Counted from the stretch's first letter, positions 49,035-58,189 are shown. The stretch: DNA of 64,000 nt from DASZTV01 sp035550655 (GCA_035550655.1 DASZOU010000032.1:62001-126000); one strand, 5' to 3'. The notes: generated by a model not told the origin, from the sequence alone. A program made the numbers and translations.

Positions 49035-51182
49035 CTATGAGGCCGACGCGGAGATCACCTTCGACGCGAGGTGCGACGGCATCGGCTCGTAGCGCAGGTG
49101 GTGGCGGGTGAAGGTGCCTGTCCCGTGCGACAGCGAGCGCAGGTCGATCGCGTAGCGCGTCACCTCGATCTCGGGCACCTCGGCGCGGACCAGGGTGCGT
49201 CCGGTGCCGACCGGTTCGGTGCCGGTGACACGACCGCGCCGGGTCGACAGGTCGCTCATCACCGCGCCGACGTAGTCATCCGCCACTAGCACGGCCACCT
49301 CGAGCACGGGCTCCAGCAGCGACACCTGCAGCTTCTCCGCCGCGTCCTTCAGCGCCAGCCCGCCGGCGATCTGGAACGCCATGTCGGAGGAGTCGACCGA
49401 GTGCGCCTTGCCGTCCCTCAACGTGGCCCGGACGTCGACGACGGGGTAACCCGCGGCGACGCCCTTCTCCATCTGGGCGCGGATGCCTTTCTCCACCGAG
49501 GGGATGAACTGGTTCGGTACCGAGCCGCCGTAGATCTTGTCGACGAACTCGAACCCCTGCCCCTCGGGCAGCGGCTCGAAGTCGACGTCGCACACCGCGA
49601 ACTGGCCATGCCCGCCGGATTGCTTGACATGCCGGCCGTGGCCGCTTGCCGTACCGGCGAACGTCTCGCGGAGGGGAACCCGGAGCTCGACCTGCTCGAC
49701 GGCGACTCCGTACTTGCTCGCGAGATGGTCGAGGAGGACGTCGGCATGCGCCTCGCCCATGCACCACAGGATCAGCTGGTTGGTCTCCGTGTTGCGGTCG
49801 AGGCGCACGGTCGGCTCTTCCGCGACGATGCGCTGCAGCCCGGTGGAGAGCTTGTCCTCGTCGGCCTTGCTCTTCGCCTGGATCGCGACGGGCAGCAGTG
49901 GCTCCGGCATCTCCCAGGCGTGGACCAGGAGGGGATCGTCCTTCGTCGACAGCGTGTCGCCCGTCTCGGCGCGGGAGAGCTTCGCGATCGCCACGATGTC
50001 GCCCGCAACGGCGTGATCGATGGTGTGGAGGGTCTTGCCGAGCGGGATGGCGAGCGAGCCCACCTTCTCGTCGACGTCATGGTCGTCGTGGCCGCGGTCG
50101 GCGAGGCCGTGGCCCGAGACGTGCAGCACGTTGTCCGGCCGCAACGTCCCCGAGAACACCCGGACGAGAGAGATGCGCCCGACATACGGGTCGGTGGTCG
50201 TCTTGACGACCTCCGCACACAGCCGGCCGGCCGGGTCACAGGTCAGTGGCTCGACCGGGCTGCCGTCCGGCCGCGTCACCGGGAGCAGCGGGTGCTCGAG
50301 TGGCGACGGGAAGGCGCTCGTCAGGACCTCGAGCAGCTCGGTCATGCCGAGGCCGGTGCCGGCGCAGGCGGCGAGGACGGGGTAGAAGCTGCCGCGGGCG
50401 ACAGCGGTCTCGAGGTCGTCGATGAGGACCTTCACGTCGATGCTCTCGCCGCCGAGGTAGCGGTCCATCAACGTCTCGTCCTCGGACTCCGCGATGATGC
50501 CCTCGATAAGCGCGTTGCGGTGCTCCTCGATGAGCGGCAGGTGCTCCGGGTCGGGATCCCGCTGCACGCGCTGGCCGCCGGAGTAGTCGAAGACCTGCTG
50601 CGAGAGCAGACCGATCAACCCGGCGACCTCCTCGCCGTCGCCGTGGAGTGGCAGGTAGACGGGCATCACGCCGTCGCCGAACGCCGACTGACAGGCAGCG
50701 AGAGTGGCGTCGAAGTCCGCGCGGGGGGAGTCGAGCCGCGTGATCACGACGGCGCGGGGCATGCCGACGGTGGCGCACTCGTCCCAGATCATCTGAGTGG
50801 TGCCGTCGATGCCGTCCGCGGCACTGACGACGAACAGAGCGGCGTCCGCCGCGCGAAGGCCGGCCCGCAGGTCGCCGATGAAGTCGGCGTAACCGGGCGA
50901 GTCGAGCAGGTTGACCTTGACCCCGCCGTGCTCGAAGGGCGCCACGGTGAGGCTGATCGATCGCTGTTGGCGGATCTCCGCCTCATCGAAGTCGCTGACC
51001 GTGGTGCCGTCCTCGACCCGACCGGCTCGCGGAATCGTTCCGGTCGCAACGAGCAGGGCCTCGACCAGCGTGGTCTTGCCAGCTCCGGAGTGGCCGACGA
51101 GCACGACATTTCGGATCCGGCCCGGCTCGTCGGCCACAGGTGCCCTGCCCGCGGCTCCTGAGGTGCTGGTCTTGTCGGCCAT
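49035..51182 (-). CDS. Elongation factor G-like protein EF-G2
   Basis: A 715-residue translational GTPase. The G1 motif is VVLVGHSGAGKTTL. G2-like DFDEAEIRQQRSISL and G3 LLDSPGYADF are present. G4 reads VVITRLDSPRADF, with TRLD where canonical EF-G has NKxD. Domains II to V follow, with RVFSGTLRPDNVLHV and the domain IV/V segments up to HGTGTFTRHHLRYEPMPSHL. This matches the actinobacterial EF-G2 (FusA2) group, whose role in translation is not settled. Start ATG 51182 has AAGGAGG upstream. Confidence 0.93.
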   Translation of the reverse strand: MADKTSTSGAAGRAPVADEPGRIRNVVLVGHSGAGKTTLVEALLVATGTIPRAGRVEDGTTVSDFDEAEIRQQRSISLTVAPFEHGGVKVNLLDSPGYADFIGDLRAGLRAADAALFVVSAADGIDGTTQMIWDECATVGMPRAVVITRLDSPRADFDATLAACQSAFGDGVMPVYLPLHGDGEEVAGLIGLLSQQVFDYSGGQRVQRDPDPEHLPLIEEHRNALIEGIIAESEDETLMDRYLGGESIDVKVLIDDLETAVARGSFYPVLAACAGTGLGMTELLEVLTSAFPSPLEHPLLPVTRPDGSPVEPLTCDPAGRLCAEVVKTTTDPYVGRISLVRVFSGTLRPDNVLHVSGHGLADRGHDDHDVDEKVGSLAIPLGKTLHTIDHAVAGDIVAIAKLSRAETGDTLSTKDDPLLVHAWEMPEPLLPVAIQAKSKADEDKLSTGLQRIVAEEPTVRLDRNTETNQLILWCMGEAHADVLLDHLASKYGVAVEQVELRVPLRETFAGTASGHGRHVKQSGGHGQFAVCDVDFEPLPEGQGFEFVDKIYGGSVPNQFIPSVEKGIRAQMEKGVAAGYPVVDVRATLRDGKAHSVDSSDMAFQIAGGLALKDAAEKLQVSLLEPVLEVAVLVADDYVGAVMSDLSTRRGRVTGTEPVGTGRTLVRAEVPEIEVTRYAIDLRSLSHGTGTFTRHHLRYEPMPSHLASKVISASAS

Positions 51183-51331
51183 GGCTGCCTCCTTGCCTCG
51201 AGGCGCGACACGACGCCGTGCCTGTGTGGCGCGACCCGACGCCGTACGTCGCGCCCTTCTCGGCAGCCTGCACCTCTTGGGGCGCGGCGACAAGGGGTAG
51301 AAGGTCCCAGCCTCGATATCCTCTGCGGACG

Positions 51332-51961
51332 ATGCTCGGGATCCACGCGCGCCCGCAGATCAACAAGGTGGTCGAGCCGATCGCGCGCAAGCTGGTCGCC
51401 ATCGGCGTCACGCCGGATGCGCTGACCGTTGTCGGCACGATCGGTGTTTCCGGCGGCGCCTTGGGCTTCTACCCGCGTGGGAAGTTCTTCGTCGGCACGC
51501 TCGTCATCACCGCGTTCGTGTTCAGCGACCTGATGGACGGTGCCGTCGCGCGCGTGCGCGGGACGAGTGGCCCGTGGGGTGCCTTTCTCGACTCGACGCT
51601 CGACCGCGTCGGTGACGGTGCGGTGTTCGGAGCGCTCGCCCTCTGGTACGCCGGTGACGGCAACAACACGACCCTGTGCGCAGTGGCGCTCTACGACCTG
51701 GTCGCCGGCGTCGTCACGTCGTACTCGAAGGCGCGTGCCGAGAGCTTGGGCATGACGTGCAACGTCGGCATCGCGGAACGATCCGAACGGCTGATCGCCG
51801 TGCTCGTGCTCACCGGCTTGTCCGGCTTGTTCGGCGTGCCGGTGCTGCGCGCGATCGCTCTGTGGGGCCTGGCCGGCGCGACGACGATCACCGTCGTGCA
51901 GCGGATCGTCGAAGTCCGCCGTCAGGCGAAGCTCCTCGCTCCCACCGCCGCCACAACGTGA
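51332..51961 (+). CDS. pgsA: Phosphatidylinositol phosphate synthase (CDP-alcohol phosphatidyltransferase)
   Basis: A 209-residue membrane enzyme that joins CDP-diacylglycerol and inositol-1-phosphate. The CDP-alcohol phosphatidyltransferase motif D-x2-DG-x2-AR-x8-G-x3-D-x3-D is SDLMDGAVARVRG followed by WGAFLDSTLDRVGD. About six helices surround it. Gene order with patA and pimA downstream supports the inositol substrate rather than glycerol phosphate. ATG 51332 is the start. The upstream neighbour is the divergent EF-G2-like gene. Confidence 0.92.
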   Translation: MLGIHARPQINKVVEPIARKLVAIGVTPDALTVVGTIGVSGGALGFYPRGKFFVGTLVITAFVFSDLMDGAVARVRGTSGPWGAFLDSTLDRVGDGAVFGALALWYAGDGNNTTLCAVALYDLVAGVVTSYSKARAESLGMTCNVGIAERSERLIAVLVLTGLSGLFGVPVLRAIALWGLAGATTITVVQRIVEVRRQAKLLAPTAATT

Positions 51962-51985
51962 GCTGGGGAAGCCGACTCGCCATTA

Positions 51986-52013
51986 TTGGGTGGCGGGCGG
52001 GGTGGTGGACGTG
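51986..52013 (+). repeat. G-rich leader shared with hutU
   Basis: Second copy of the 28-nt G-rich sequence seen at 41289-41316, with one difference (C for T at position 13). It ends at the GTG start of the acyltransferase. Confidence 0.6.
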
Positions 52014-52928
52014 AACGAGACACTGGCCGACGCGGTCTACGCCGCGGGCTGGGCGGTGATGCGAGGCATGCCGGAACGGATCGCGCGCCGGCAGTTCGAC
52101 GCTCTTGCCGACGCCTACTGGGTCAGGTCAGGCCCGAGCGTCGTGCGGCTGCAGGAGAACCTGGCTCGGGTCAGGCCGGAGCTCGATGAGCGCGAGCTGC
52201 GGCTGCTCACCCGGGAGGGTGTGCGCTCCTATATGCGCTACTGGTGCGAGGTGTTCCAGCTTCCCAAGCTGTCGACGCAGGACGTCGTCAGCCGCATGCG
52301 GTGCATCGACGAGTGGCGGCTGCGCGATGCCGTCGCCGCCGGCAACGGCATGATCCTCGCGCTGCCTCACATGGGGAACTGGGACCACGCTGGTGCGTGG
52401 CTCGCCGGCACTGGCGTTCCGTTCACGACGGTGGCCGAGCGGCTTTCGCCCGAGTCGTTGTTCGAGCGCTTCGTGACGTTTCGTGAGTCACTCGGGATGG
52501 AGGTGATCCCGCTGACGGGTGGCGAGCGCCCGCCGTACGAGCTGCTCGCCGAACGGTTGCGAGCCGGCGGGACGCTGTGCCTGCTCGCCGACCGTGACCT
52601 GACCGCGACCGGAATTGCCGTCGAGTTCTTCGGTGCGCAGGCGCGGATGCCGGCGGGACCCGCCGCTCTCGCCCATGACACCGGCGCGGTGCTGTTGCCG
52701 GTGACCCTCACCTACCCGGACCGCCGGCTGTGGTGTGCCCGCATCCATGAGCAGGTCAAGGTCCCCGCACGCGGCAGCAGGGAGAGCAAGATCCGGGCGA
52801 TGACGCAGCGCATGGCCGACTCCTTTGCCGAAGCAATCGCGGCGAAGCCCCAGGACTGGCACATGCTGCAGCGGGTGTGGACCGACGACCTGGACGAGTC
52901 GCGCCTCAGCGACGAGCTGGCCGTGTAG
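52011..52928 (+). CDS. Phosphatidylinositol mannoside acyltransferase
   Basis: A 305-residue LpxL/HtrB-fold acyltransferase, the counterpart of mycobacterial PatA (Rv2611c). PatA adds a fatty acid to mannose in PIMs at the inner membrane face. The catalytic motif is LPHMGNWDHAGAWLA (HxxxxD). LLADRDLTATGIAVEFFG carries the second conserved motif. MPAGPAALAHDTGAVLLPV follows. The GTG at 52011 comes after the G-rich leader; an earlier GTG at 51990 would add MAGGVVD. pgsA ends 49 bp upstream and pimA starts 10 bp downstream. Confidence 0.9.
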   Translation: MNETLADAVYAAGWAVMRGMPERIARRQFDALADAYWVRSGPSVVRLQENLARVRPELDERELRLLTREGVRSYMRYWCEVFQLPKLSTQDVVSRMRCIDEWRLRDAVAAGNGMILALPHMGNWDHAGAWLAGTGVPFTTVAERLSPESLFERFVTFRESLGMEVIPLTGGERPPYELLAERLRAGGTLCLLADRDLTATGIAVEFFGAQARMPAGPAALAHDTGAVLLPVTLTYPDRRLWCARIHEQVKVPARGSRESKIRAMTQRMADSFAEAIAAKPQDWHMLQRVWTDDLDESRLSDELAV

Positions 52929-52938
52929 GCATGGCCTG

Positions 52939-54093
52939 ATGCGCATCGGGTTGGTGTCGCCCTACCCGTGGGACGTGCCCGGCGGAGTGGTCGCGCACAT
53001 CTCGGATCTGGCGGAGGCGCTGATCGCGCGCGGCCACCACGTCGAGGTGATCACGCCGGTCGATGACGACGAGGTGCCGTTGCCGCGCTACGTCACTCGC
53101 GCGGGCCGCAGCGTGCCGGTGCCGTTCAACGGGTCGGTCTCCCGGTTGCTCATCGGGCCGGTGAGCCAGGCGCGGCTTCGGCGCTGGCTTCGCGAGGGCC
53201 ACTTCGACGTCCTGCACCTGCACTCGCCGGAGACGTTCTCGCTGTCGCTGCTGGCGATGGGCAACGCGCGCGGACCGATGGTCGCAACCTTTCACGCGGC
53301 GGCGCCGCGGTCGCGGATCCTGGCCCTGCTGCAGAACCCGCTGCAGATCTACCTGGAGCGTCTCTCCGGTCGGATCGCCGTCAGCTCGGCGGCCCGCAAG
53401 ACCATCGTCGAGCACCTCGGCGGGGATGCGGTCGTCGTTCCCAACGGCGTCCACGTCGGCCGGTACGCCGGTGCGACTCCGATGCCGGGCTGGCCCGGCG
53501 AAGGAGGCGCGATCGGCTTCGTCGGACGCATCGACGAACCTCGCAAGGGGCTGCGGACACTGCTCGATGCCGTACCGGCACTGCGCGCCGAGTTCCCAGA
53601 GCTGCGCCTTCTCGTCGTCGGACCCGGCGAGGTCGACGACGTGCCGCCCGGCGTCACGATGCTCGGCCGGGTCAGTGATGCCGACAAGGCGCGTGCGCTG
53701 GCGTCGGTCGACGTGTTCGTCGCGCCCAACACCGGAGGTGAGAGCTTCGGCATCGTGCTGCTCGAGGCGATGGCGGCGGGGGCGCCGATCGTCGCGAGCC
53801 GGCTCGACGCGTTCGCCGAGGTCTTGCAGGGCGGACGACTCGGAGAGCTGGTCGACGTCGGCGACCCGGTGGCGCTGGCCGAGGGCTGCGCGAGCCTGCT
53901 CCGGTCGCCCGACCGCCGGGAGGAGCTGCGGGAAGCCGGATACGCCGCGGTGCCGCGCTACGACTGGTCGGTGGTGTCCGGCGAGATCCTGCGCGTCTAC
54001 GAGACGGCCATCGCCGCATCGACCGGAGTTGTCGAGGAAGACCCCGACATCGTCGACCCCGCAACCTTCGAGTCTCAGCTCCAGGGGATGTAG
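52939..54093 (+). CDS. pimA: Phosphatidylinositol mannosyltransferase
   Basis: A 384-residue GT4-family GT-B glycosyltransferase. PimA transfers the first mannose from GDP-mannose to phosphatidylinositol. The N-terminal domain has GLVSPYPWDVPGGVVAHISD and the conserved TFHAAAP. The C-terminal donor-binding domain has GFVGRIDEPRKGL and the EX7E-type motif APNTGGESFGIVLLEAMAAG. ATG 52939 begins MRIGLVSPYPWD, the standard PimA start. It belongs to the pgsA-patA-pimA operon. Confidence 0.94.
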   Translation: MRIGLVSPYPWDVPGGVVAHISDLAEALIARGHHVEVITPVDDDEVPLPRYVTRAGRSVPVPFNGSVSRLLIGPVSQARLRRWLREGHFDVLHLHSPETFSLSLLAMGNARGPMVATFHAAAPRSRILALLQNPLQIYLERLSGRIAVSSAARKTIVEHLGGDAVVVPNGVHVGRYAGATPMPGWPGEGGAIGFVGRIDEPRKGLRTLLDAVPALRAEFPELRLLVVGPGEVDDVPPGVTMLGRVSDADKARALASVDVFVAPNTGGESFGIVLLEAMAAGAPIVASRLDAFAEVLQGGRLGELVDVGDPVALAEGCASLLRSPDRREELREAGYAAVPRYDWSVVSGEILRVYETAIAASTGVVEEDPDIVDPATFESQLQGM

Positions 54094-54138
54094 CCCGTCC
54101 CTGTTCCGTCCAGGGCCCTGCGCGGAGCCCGCGCTCCT

Positions 54139-54144
54139 AGGCTC
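54139..54144 (+). promoter_or_regulatory. Candidate -10 for the LemA-like gene
   Basis: TAGGCT ends 6 nt before the GTG at 54151, the same hexamer and spacing as before hemE. No SD lies in between, so a leaderless transcript is likely. Confidence 0.4.
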
Positions 54145-54150
54145 GTCGGC

Positions 54151-54699
54151 GTGACGGTCAGGGTGATCGGCTTCGCTGCCGTGCTCGGCGTCTTGGCGAT
54201 GTACTGCTACTGGTCCGCGCACCGCCTCGACGGACTGCACGCGCGCATCGATGCGGCGGCTGCCGCTCTCGATGCGCAGCTTCGGCTGCGTTCCGAGGCA
54301 GTCGTCGCGCTGGCGGAGGAGCTTCCCGCGCCCACTCGTGAGCGGCTGTTGCGCCTCGCTGCGGCCACGACAGAGGTCAGCGGGCTCGGTCACGACCGCG
54401 AGATCGTCGAGAACGCCGTGTCGGTGGCGCTGATCAGGCTGTCCGTGAAGCACGCCGGAATCTTCCTTGACCCCTCGGCCGCGGCGATCGAGGTTCACGA
54501 TGATTCGCTGCGGGCGACCTACGCACGCCGCTTCTACAACGACACGGTTCGTGATGCGCTCGTCGTCCGCGACCGGCGGGTCGTGCGGTGGCTGCGTCTC
54601 GCCGGACGCGCACCGCACCCGGCGTACTTCGAGATGCAGGACGACGAGCTTCCGACCCCCGCGATTCCAGTTGCCACCCGTCATACCCTCGACGTATGA
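54151..54699 (+). CDS. LemA-like membrane-anchored protein
   Basis: A 182-residue protein with one N-terminal membrane helix (VRVIGFAAVLGVLAMYCYW). Helical sequence follows: LDGLHARIDAAAAALDAQLR, then LRSEAVVALAEELP. The stretch ARRFYNDTVRDALVVRD near residue 130 and HPAYFEMQDDE at the end match the LemA family pattern (FYND and YFE). The function is unknown. Its stop overlaps the pdxS start (ATGA). In mycobacteria other genes fill this slot between pimA and pdxS. Confidence 0.75.
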   Translation: MTVRVIGFAAVLGVLAMYCYWSAHRLDGLHARIDAAAAALDAQLRLRSEAVVALAEELPAPTRERLLRLAAATTEVSGLGHDREIVENAVSVALIRLSVKHAGIFLDPSAAAIEVHDDSLRATYARRFYNDTVRDALVVRDRRVVRWLRLAGRAPHPAYFEMQDDELPTPAIPVATRHTLDV

Positions 54700-55586
54700 G
54701 CGAGCACGCAACCGGTACGGCGCGGGTCAAGCGCGGCATGGCCGAGATGCTCAAGGGCGGCGTGATCATGGACGTCGTCACGCCTGAGCAGGCCAAGATC
54801 GCCGAGGACGCCGGCGCGGTAGCCGTGATGGCGCTGGAGCGGGTTCCCGCCGACATCCGTGCCGAGGGCGGCGTGTCGCGGATGAGCGACCCGGACATGA
54901 TCGACGGCATCATCGCGGCTGTTTCGATCCCGGTCATGGCGAAGGCGCGAATCGGTCACTTCGCGGAGGCTCAGGTGCTGCAGTCGCTCGGCGTCGACTA
55001 CATCGACGAGTCCGAGGTGCTGACGCCCGCGGACTACGCCCACCACATCGACAAGTGGGCGTTCACCGTGCCGTTCGTGTGCGGCGCGACCAACCTGGGC
55101 GAGGCGCTGCGCCGGCTCACCGAGGGTGCGGCGATGATCCGCTCCAAGGGCGAGGCCGGGACCGGTGACGTCTCCAACGCGGTCACGCACATGCGCGCGA
55201 TTCGCGGCGAGATCCGGCGGCTGGCCTCGATGAGCGAGGACGAGCTGTACGTTGCGGCGAAGGAGCTCGCCGCGCCGTACGAGCTCGTCAAGGAGGTCGC
55301 CGAAACCGGCAGCCTTCCGGTGGTGCTGTTCACCGCCGGCGGTATCGCGACGCCGGCCGACGCGGCGATGATGATGCAGCTCGGCGCGGACGGCGTCTTT
55401 GTCGGCAGCGGCATCTTCAAGTCCGGCGACCCGGCAGCGCGGGCTCGCGCCATCGTGCAGGCCACGACGATGTACGACGACGCGGATGTGGTCGCGAAGG
55501 TCAGCCGCGGGCTCGGCGAGGCGATGGTCGGCATCAATGTCGAGTCGCTGCCGGTGGACCACCGGCTCGCGCAGCGCGGCTGGTAG
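54696..55586 (+). CDS. pdxS: Pyridoxal 5'-phosphate synthase, synthase subunit
   Basis: A 296-residue (beta/alpha)8 enzyme that makes PLP from ribose 5-phosphate, glyceraldehyde 3-phosphate and ammonia. Conserved features are GGVIMDVVTPEQAKIAEDAG, VMALERVPADIRAEGGVSRM with the phosphate-site residues, IPVMAKARIGHFAEAQVL with the first Schiff-base Lys, and IRSKGEAGTGDVSNAV with the second. GGIATPADAAMMMQLGADGV closes the barrel. It pairs with PdxT, which lies 14 bp downstream. Confidence 0.97.
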   Translation: MSEHATGTARVKRGMAEMLKGGVIMDVVTPEQAKIAEDAGAVAVMALERVPADIRAEGGVSRMSDPDMIDGIIAAVSIPVMAKARIGHFAEAQVLQSLGVDYIDESEVLTPADYAHHIDKWAFTVPFVCGATNLGEALRRLTEGAAMIRSKGEAGTGDVSNAVTHMRAIRGEIRRLASMSEDELYVAAKELAAPYELVKEVAETGSLPVVLFTAGGIATPADAAMMMQLGADGVFVGSGIFKSGDPAARARAIVQATTMYDDADVVAKVSRGLGEAMVGINVESLPVDHRLAQRGW

Positions 55587-55600
55587 GCCGCTCGACGGTC

Positions 55601-56188
55601 ATGACCACTGCACGCCCACGGATCGGCGTGCTCGCTCTGCAGGGTGACGTGCGCGAGCACATGACGGCGCTTGCAGCGGTGAGCGCGGATCCCGTTGCGG
55701 TTCGCCGCCCCGAGGATCTGCACGGGATCGACGGCATTGTCATCCCGGGCGGCGAATCGACGACGATCGGCAAGCTGCTCGTGATCTTCGAGGTCCTCGA
55801 TCCGCTCCGCAAGGCGCTCGAGAGCGGACTGCCGGCGTACGGCTCGTGCGCAGGGATGATCCTGCTCGCCGACCGGGTGCTGGACGGGACGGCCGACCAG
55901 GTCCTGCTCGGCGGGATTGACATGACCGTGCGCCGCAATGCATTCGGGCGGCAGGTCGACTCCTTCGAGGGCAGCGTCGACGTCGAGGGCGTCGGCGCTG
56001 TAGAGGCGGTGTTCATCCGCGCGCCTTGGGCGGAGTCGGTCGGCCCGACCGCGACGGCGCTGGCGCGTCACGACGGTAAGATTGTCGTGGTGCGGCAGGG
56101 GCAGCTGCTTGCTACGGCGTTTCATCCCGAGCTGACCGGCGACCCGCGCATCCATCAGTTCTTCGTCTCGATGGTCCAGGTTTCGTAG
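55601..56188 (+). CDS. pdxT: Pyridoxal 5'-phosphate synthase, glutaminase subunit
   Basis: A 195-residue class I glutaminase that feeds ammonia to PdxS. The nucleophile is the Cys of YGSCAGMILLA. The His-Glu pair is in ATAFHPELTGD. IGVLALQGDVREH at the start and VIPGGESTTI are family motifs. The length is standard. The downstream yebC follows after 28 bp on the same strand, the mycobacterial gene order. Confidence 0.96.
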   Translation: MTTARPRIGVLALQGDVREHMTALAAVSADPVAVRRPEDLHGIDGIVIPGGESTTIGKLLVIFEVLDPLRKALESGLPAYGSCAGMILLADRVLDGTADQVLLGGIDMTVRRNAFGRQVDSFEGSVDVEGVGAVEAVFIRAPWAESVGPTATALARHDGKIVVVRQGQLLATAFHPELTGDPRIHQFFVSMVQVS

Positions 56189-56216
56189 CAACACAGCATT
56201 CGTAAGGCGGTGCAGC

Positions 56217-56966
56217 GTGAGCGGCCATTCCAAGTGGGCGACGACCAAGCACAAGAAGGCGGTCGTCGACGCACGCCGGGGCAAGCTGTTCGCCAAGCTG
56301 ATCAAGAACGTCGAGGTCGCGGCACGCACCGGTGGCGGCGACCCGGCCGGCAATCCGACCCTGGCTGACGCGATCGCCAAGGCGAAGTCGAACTCCGTGC
56401 CCAACGACAACATCGATCGCGCGGTGCGCCGCGGCGCGGGTCTCGACGCCGGCGGCGCCGACTACGAGGCGATCACCTACGAGGGATACGGTCCCGGCGG
56501 CGTCGCTCTGCTCGTCGAGTGCCTCACCGACAACCGCAACCGGGCCGCGAGCGAGGTGCGCACCGCTCTCACCCGCAACGGCGGCACGCTGGCAGACCCG
56601 GGAAGTGTCGCCTATCTGTTCACCCGGAAGGGCGTCGTCATCGTCTCGAAGGCATCCGGGCAGTCCGAGGACGACGTGCTGGGAGCGGTGCTCGACGCGG
56701 GCGCGGAGGAGGTCAACGACCTCGGCGAGGACTTCGAGATCGTCTCGGAAGCCGCGGACGCGGGGGCGGTCCGGACCGCGCTCGACGCGGCCGGCATCGC
56801 GATCGAGTCCGCCGACATCGCGTTCCTTCCCTCCGTGTCGGTCCCGCTCGACGACGAGAACGGCCGCAAGGTCCTGAAGCTGGTCGACGCGCTCGAGGAT
56901 CTCGACGACGTCCAGAACGTGTGGGCGAACTTCGACGTCAGCGACGACGTGCTCGAATCCGTCTGA
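56217..56966 (+). CDS. yebC: YebC/PmpR family protein
   Basis: A 249-residue protein of the YebC/TACO1 family. The start SGHSKWATTKHKKAVVDARR is diagnostic. GGGDPAGNPTLADAIAKAKS and EGYGPGGVALLVECLTDN are conserved blocks. Homologues act in translation of difficult peptide stretches or as regulators. Start GTG 56217. The next gene, ruvC, has its own SOS-type box in the 75-bp gap, so yebC is not necessarily in the same transcript. Confidence 0.95.
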   Translation: MSGHSKWATTKHKKAVVDARRGKLFAKLIKNVEVAARTGGGDPAGNPTLADAIAKAKSNSVPNDNIDRAVRRGAGLDAGGADYEAITYEGYGPGGVALLVECLTDNRNRAASEVRTALTRNGGTLADPGSVAYLFTRKGVVIVSKASGQSEDDVLGAVLDAGAEEVNDLGEDFEIVSEAADAGAVRTALDAAGIAIESADIAFLPSVSVPLDDENGRKVLKLVDALEDLDDVQNVWANFDVSDDVLESV

Positions 56967-57011
56967 CCCGCGCGTCGTTGCCGCGCTGAGCCCTTCCCTC
57001 GCCGTACTCTT

Positions 57012-57027
57012 CCGAACATACGTTCGG
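57012..57027. promoter_or_regulatory. LexA-type SOS box upstream of ruvC
   Basis: CCGAACATACGTTCGG contains CGAAC-N4-GTTCG, the core of the actinobacterial SOS box TCGAAC-N4-GTTCGA. It lies 15 bp before the ruvC GTG, where bound LexA would block transcription. Confidence 0.8.
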
Positions 57028-57041
57028 ATTCGGAGGCGTCG

Positions 57042-57566
57042 GTGCGTGTGCTCGGTGTTGACCCTGGGCTGACCCGCTGTGGGCTGGGCGTGGTCGAAGG
57101 CGCGCCGGGCCGCCCGCTCACGGCCGTTGCGTACGGCGTCGTGCGGACGCCGGCCGAGGACGAGATCGGGCAGCGGCTGTTCGTGCTGCAGGAGCACGTC
57201 AGCGCCTGGATCGAGGCGCACCGCCCGGACGTGGTTGCCGTCGAGCGCGTCTTCAGCCAGCACAACGTGCGGACCGTCATGGGGACGGCGCAGGCGTCGG
57301 CGGTCGCGATCGTCGCGGCCGCGCGGGCGGGCGTGCCGGTCGCGCTGCACACGCCGAGCGAGGTCAAGGCCGCGATCACCGGCTCCGGGCGGGCCGACAA
57401 GCTCCAGGTCGGCCACATGGTGGCGCGACTGCTCGCGATGTCCGCCGCGCCGAAGCCGGCTGACACCGCCGACGCGCTGGCGCTTGCGATCTGCCACGTC
57501 TGGCGCGGCGGCGCGATGGCCAAGCTGGCTCAGGCGCAGACCGCGGCGCTGGCGGGTGCGCGGTGA
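57042..57566 (+). CDS. ruvC: Holliday junction endodeoxyribonuclease RuvC
   Basis: A 174-residue RNase H-fold nuclease that resolves Holliday junctions. The acidic active-site residues are in VLGVDPGLTRCGLGV (Asp7), VVAVERVFSQHN (Glu68) and the C-terminal PADTADALALAICH (two Asp). Start GTG 57042. It overlaps ruvA by 4 bp (GTGA). The SOS box upstream suggests DNA-damage control of ruvCAB, as known in mycobacteria. Confidence 0.97.
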   Translation: MRVLGVDPGLTRCGLGVVEGAPGRPLTAVAYGVVRTPAEDEIGQRLFVLQEHVSAWIEAHRPDVVAVERVFSQHNVRTVMGTAQASAVAIVAAARAGVPVALHTPSEVKAAITGSGRADKLQVGHMVARLLAMSAAPKPADTADALALAICHVWRGGAMAKLAQAQTAALAGAR

Positions 57567-58189
57567 TCGCCACCCTGTCGGGCATCGTCGCGGCCGTGTC
57601 GGCCGAGGGTGCGGTCATCGAGGTCGGCGGAGTGGGCCTGGCGGTGCACTGCACACCTGTGACGCTTGCGACGCTGCGGGTCGGCGAGAGCGCCAGGCTG
57701 GCGACGAGCCTGGTGGTCCGCGAGGACTCCTTGACCCTCTTCGGCTTCGCCACCGACGACGAGCGGATCGTCTTCGAGACGCTGCAAGGTGTGACCGGGG
57801 TGGGCCCGCGGCTCGCCCAGGCGGTCCTGGCGGTGCACTCGCCCGATGCGGTGCGGGCCGCCGTCGCCACCGAGGATCTCGGCGCACTCACCCTCGTCAG
57901 CGGGATCGGCCGCAAGGGCGCCCAGCGCATCGTGCTCGAGCTGAAAGACAAGCTCGGCGCGCCGGTGGGCGGCAGCGGCACCGTCGTGCGGCTCCCGGGC
58001 AGCCCGGCTCCCGGCGTCTGGCGCGACCAGCTGCGCGACGCGCTGACGGGCCTGGGCTGGAGCGGTCGCGAGGTCGACGAGGCGCTGGTTGCCGTGGGTC
58101 CCGAGGCCGAGGCGGCGCTTGCGATCGGCGAGACGCCGGATGTCGCCGGCCTGTTGCGGTCGTGCCTGCAGATGCTGAGCCGGGCGTGA
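57563..58189 (+). CDS. ruvA: Holliday junction DNA helicase subunit RuvA
   Basis: A 208-residue junction-binding protein. An OB-fold domain I (MIATLSGIVAAVSAEGAVIE) is followed by the helix-hairpin-helix motifs LQGVTGVGPRLAQAVLAVHS and LVSGIGRKGAQRIVLELK. A flexible Gly/Pro linker leads to domain III, which contacts RuvB (ALTGLGWSGREVDEAL). It overlaps ruvC and ends 7 bp before ruvB. Confidence 0.96.
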   Translation: MIATLSGIVAAVSAEGAVIEVGGVGLAVHCTPVTLATLRVGESARLATSLVVREDSLTLFGFATDDERIVFETLQGVTGVGPRLAQAVLAVHSPDAVRAAVATEDLGALTLVSGIGRKGAQRIVLELKDKLGAPVGGSGTVVRLPGSPAPGVWRDQLRDALTGLGWSGREVDEALVAVGPEAEAALAIGETPDVAGLLRSCLQMLSRA

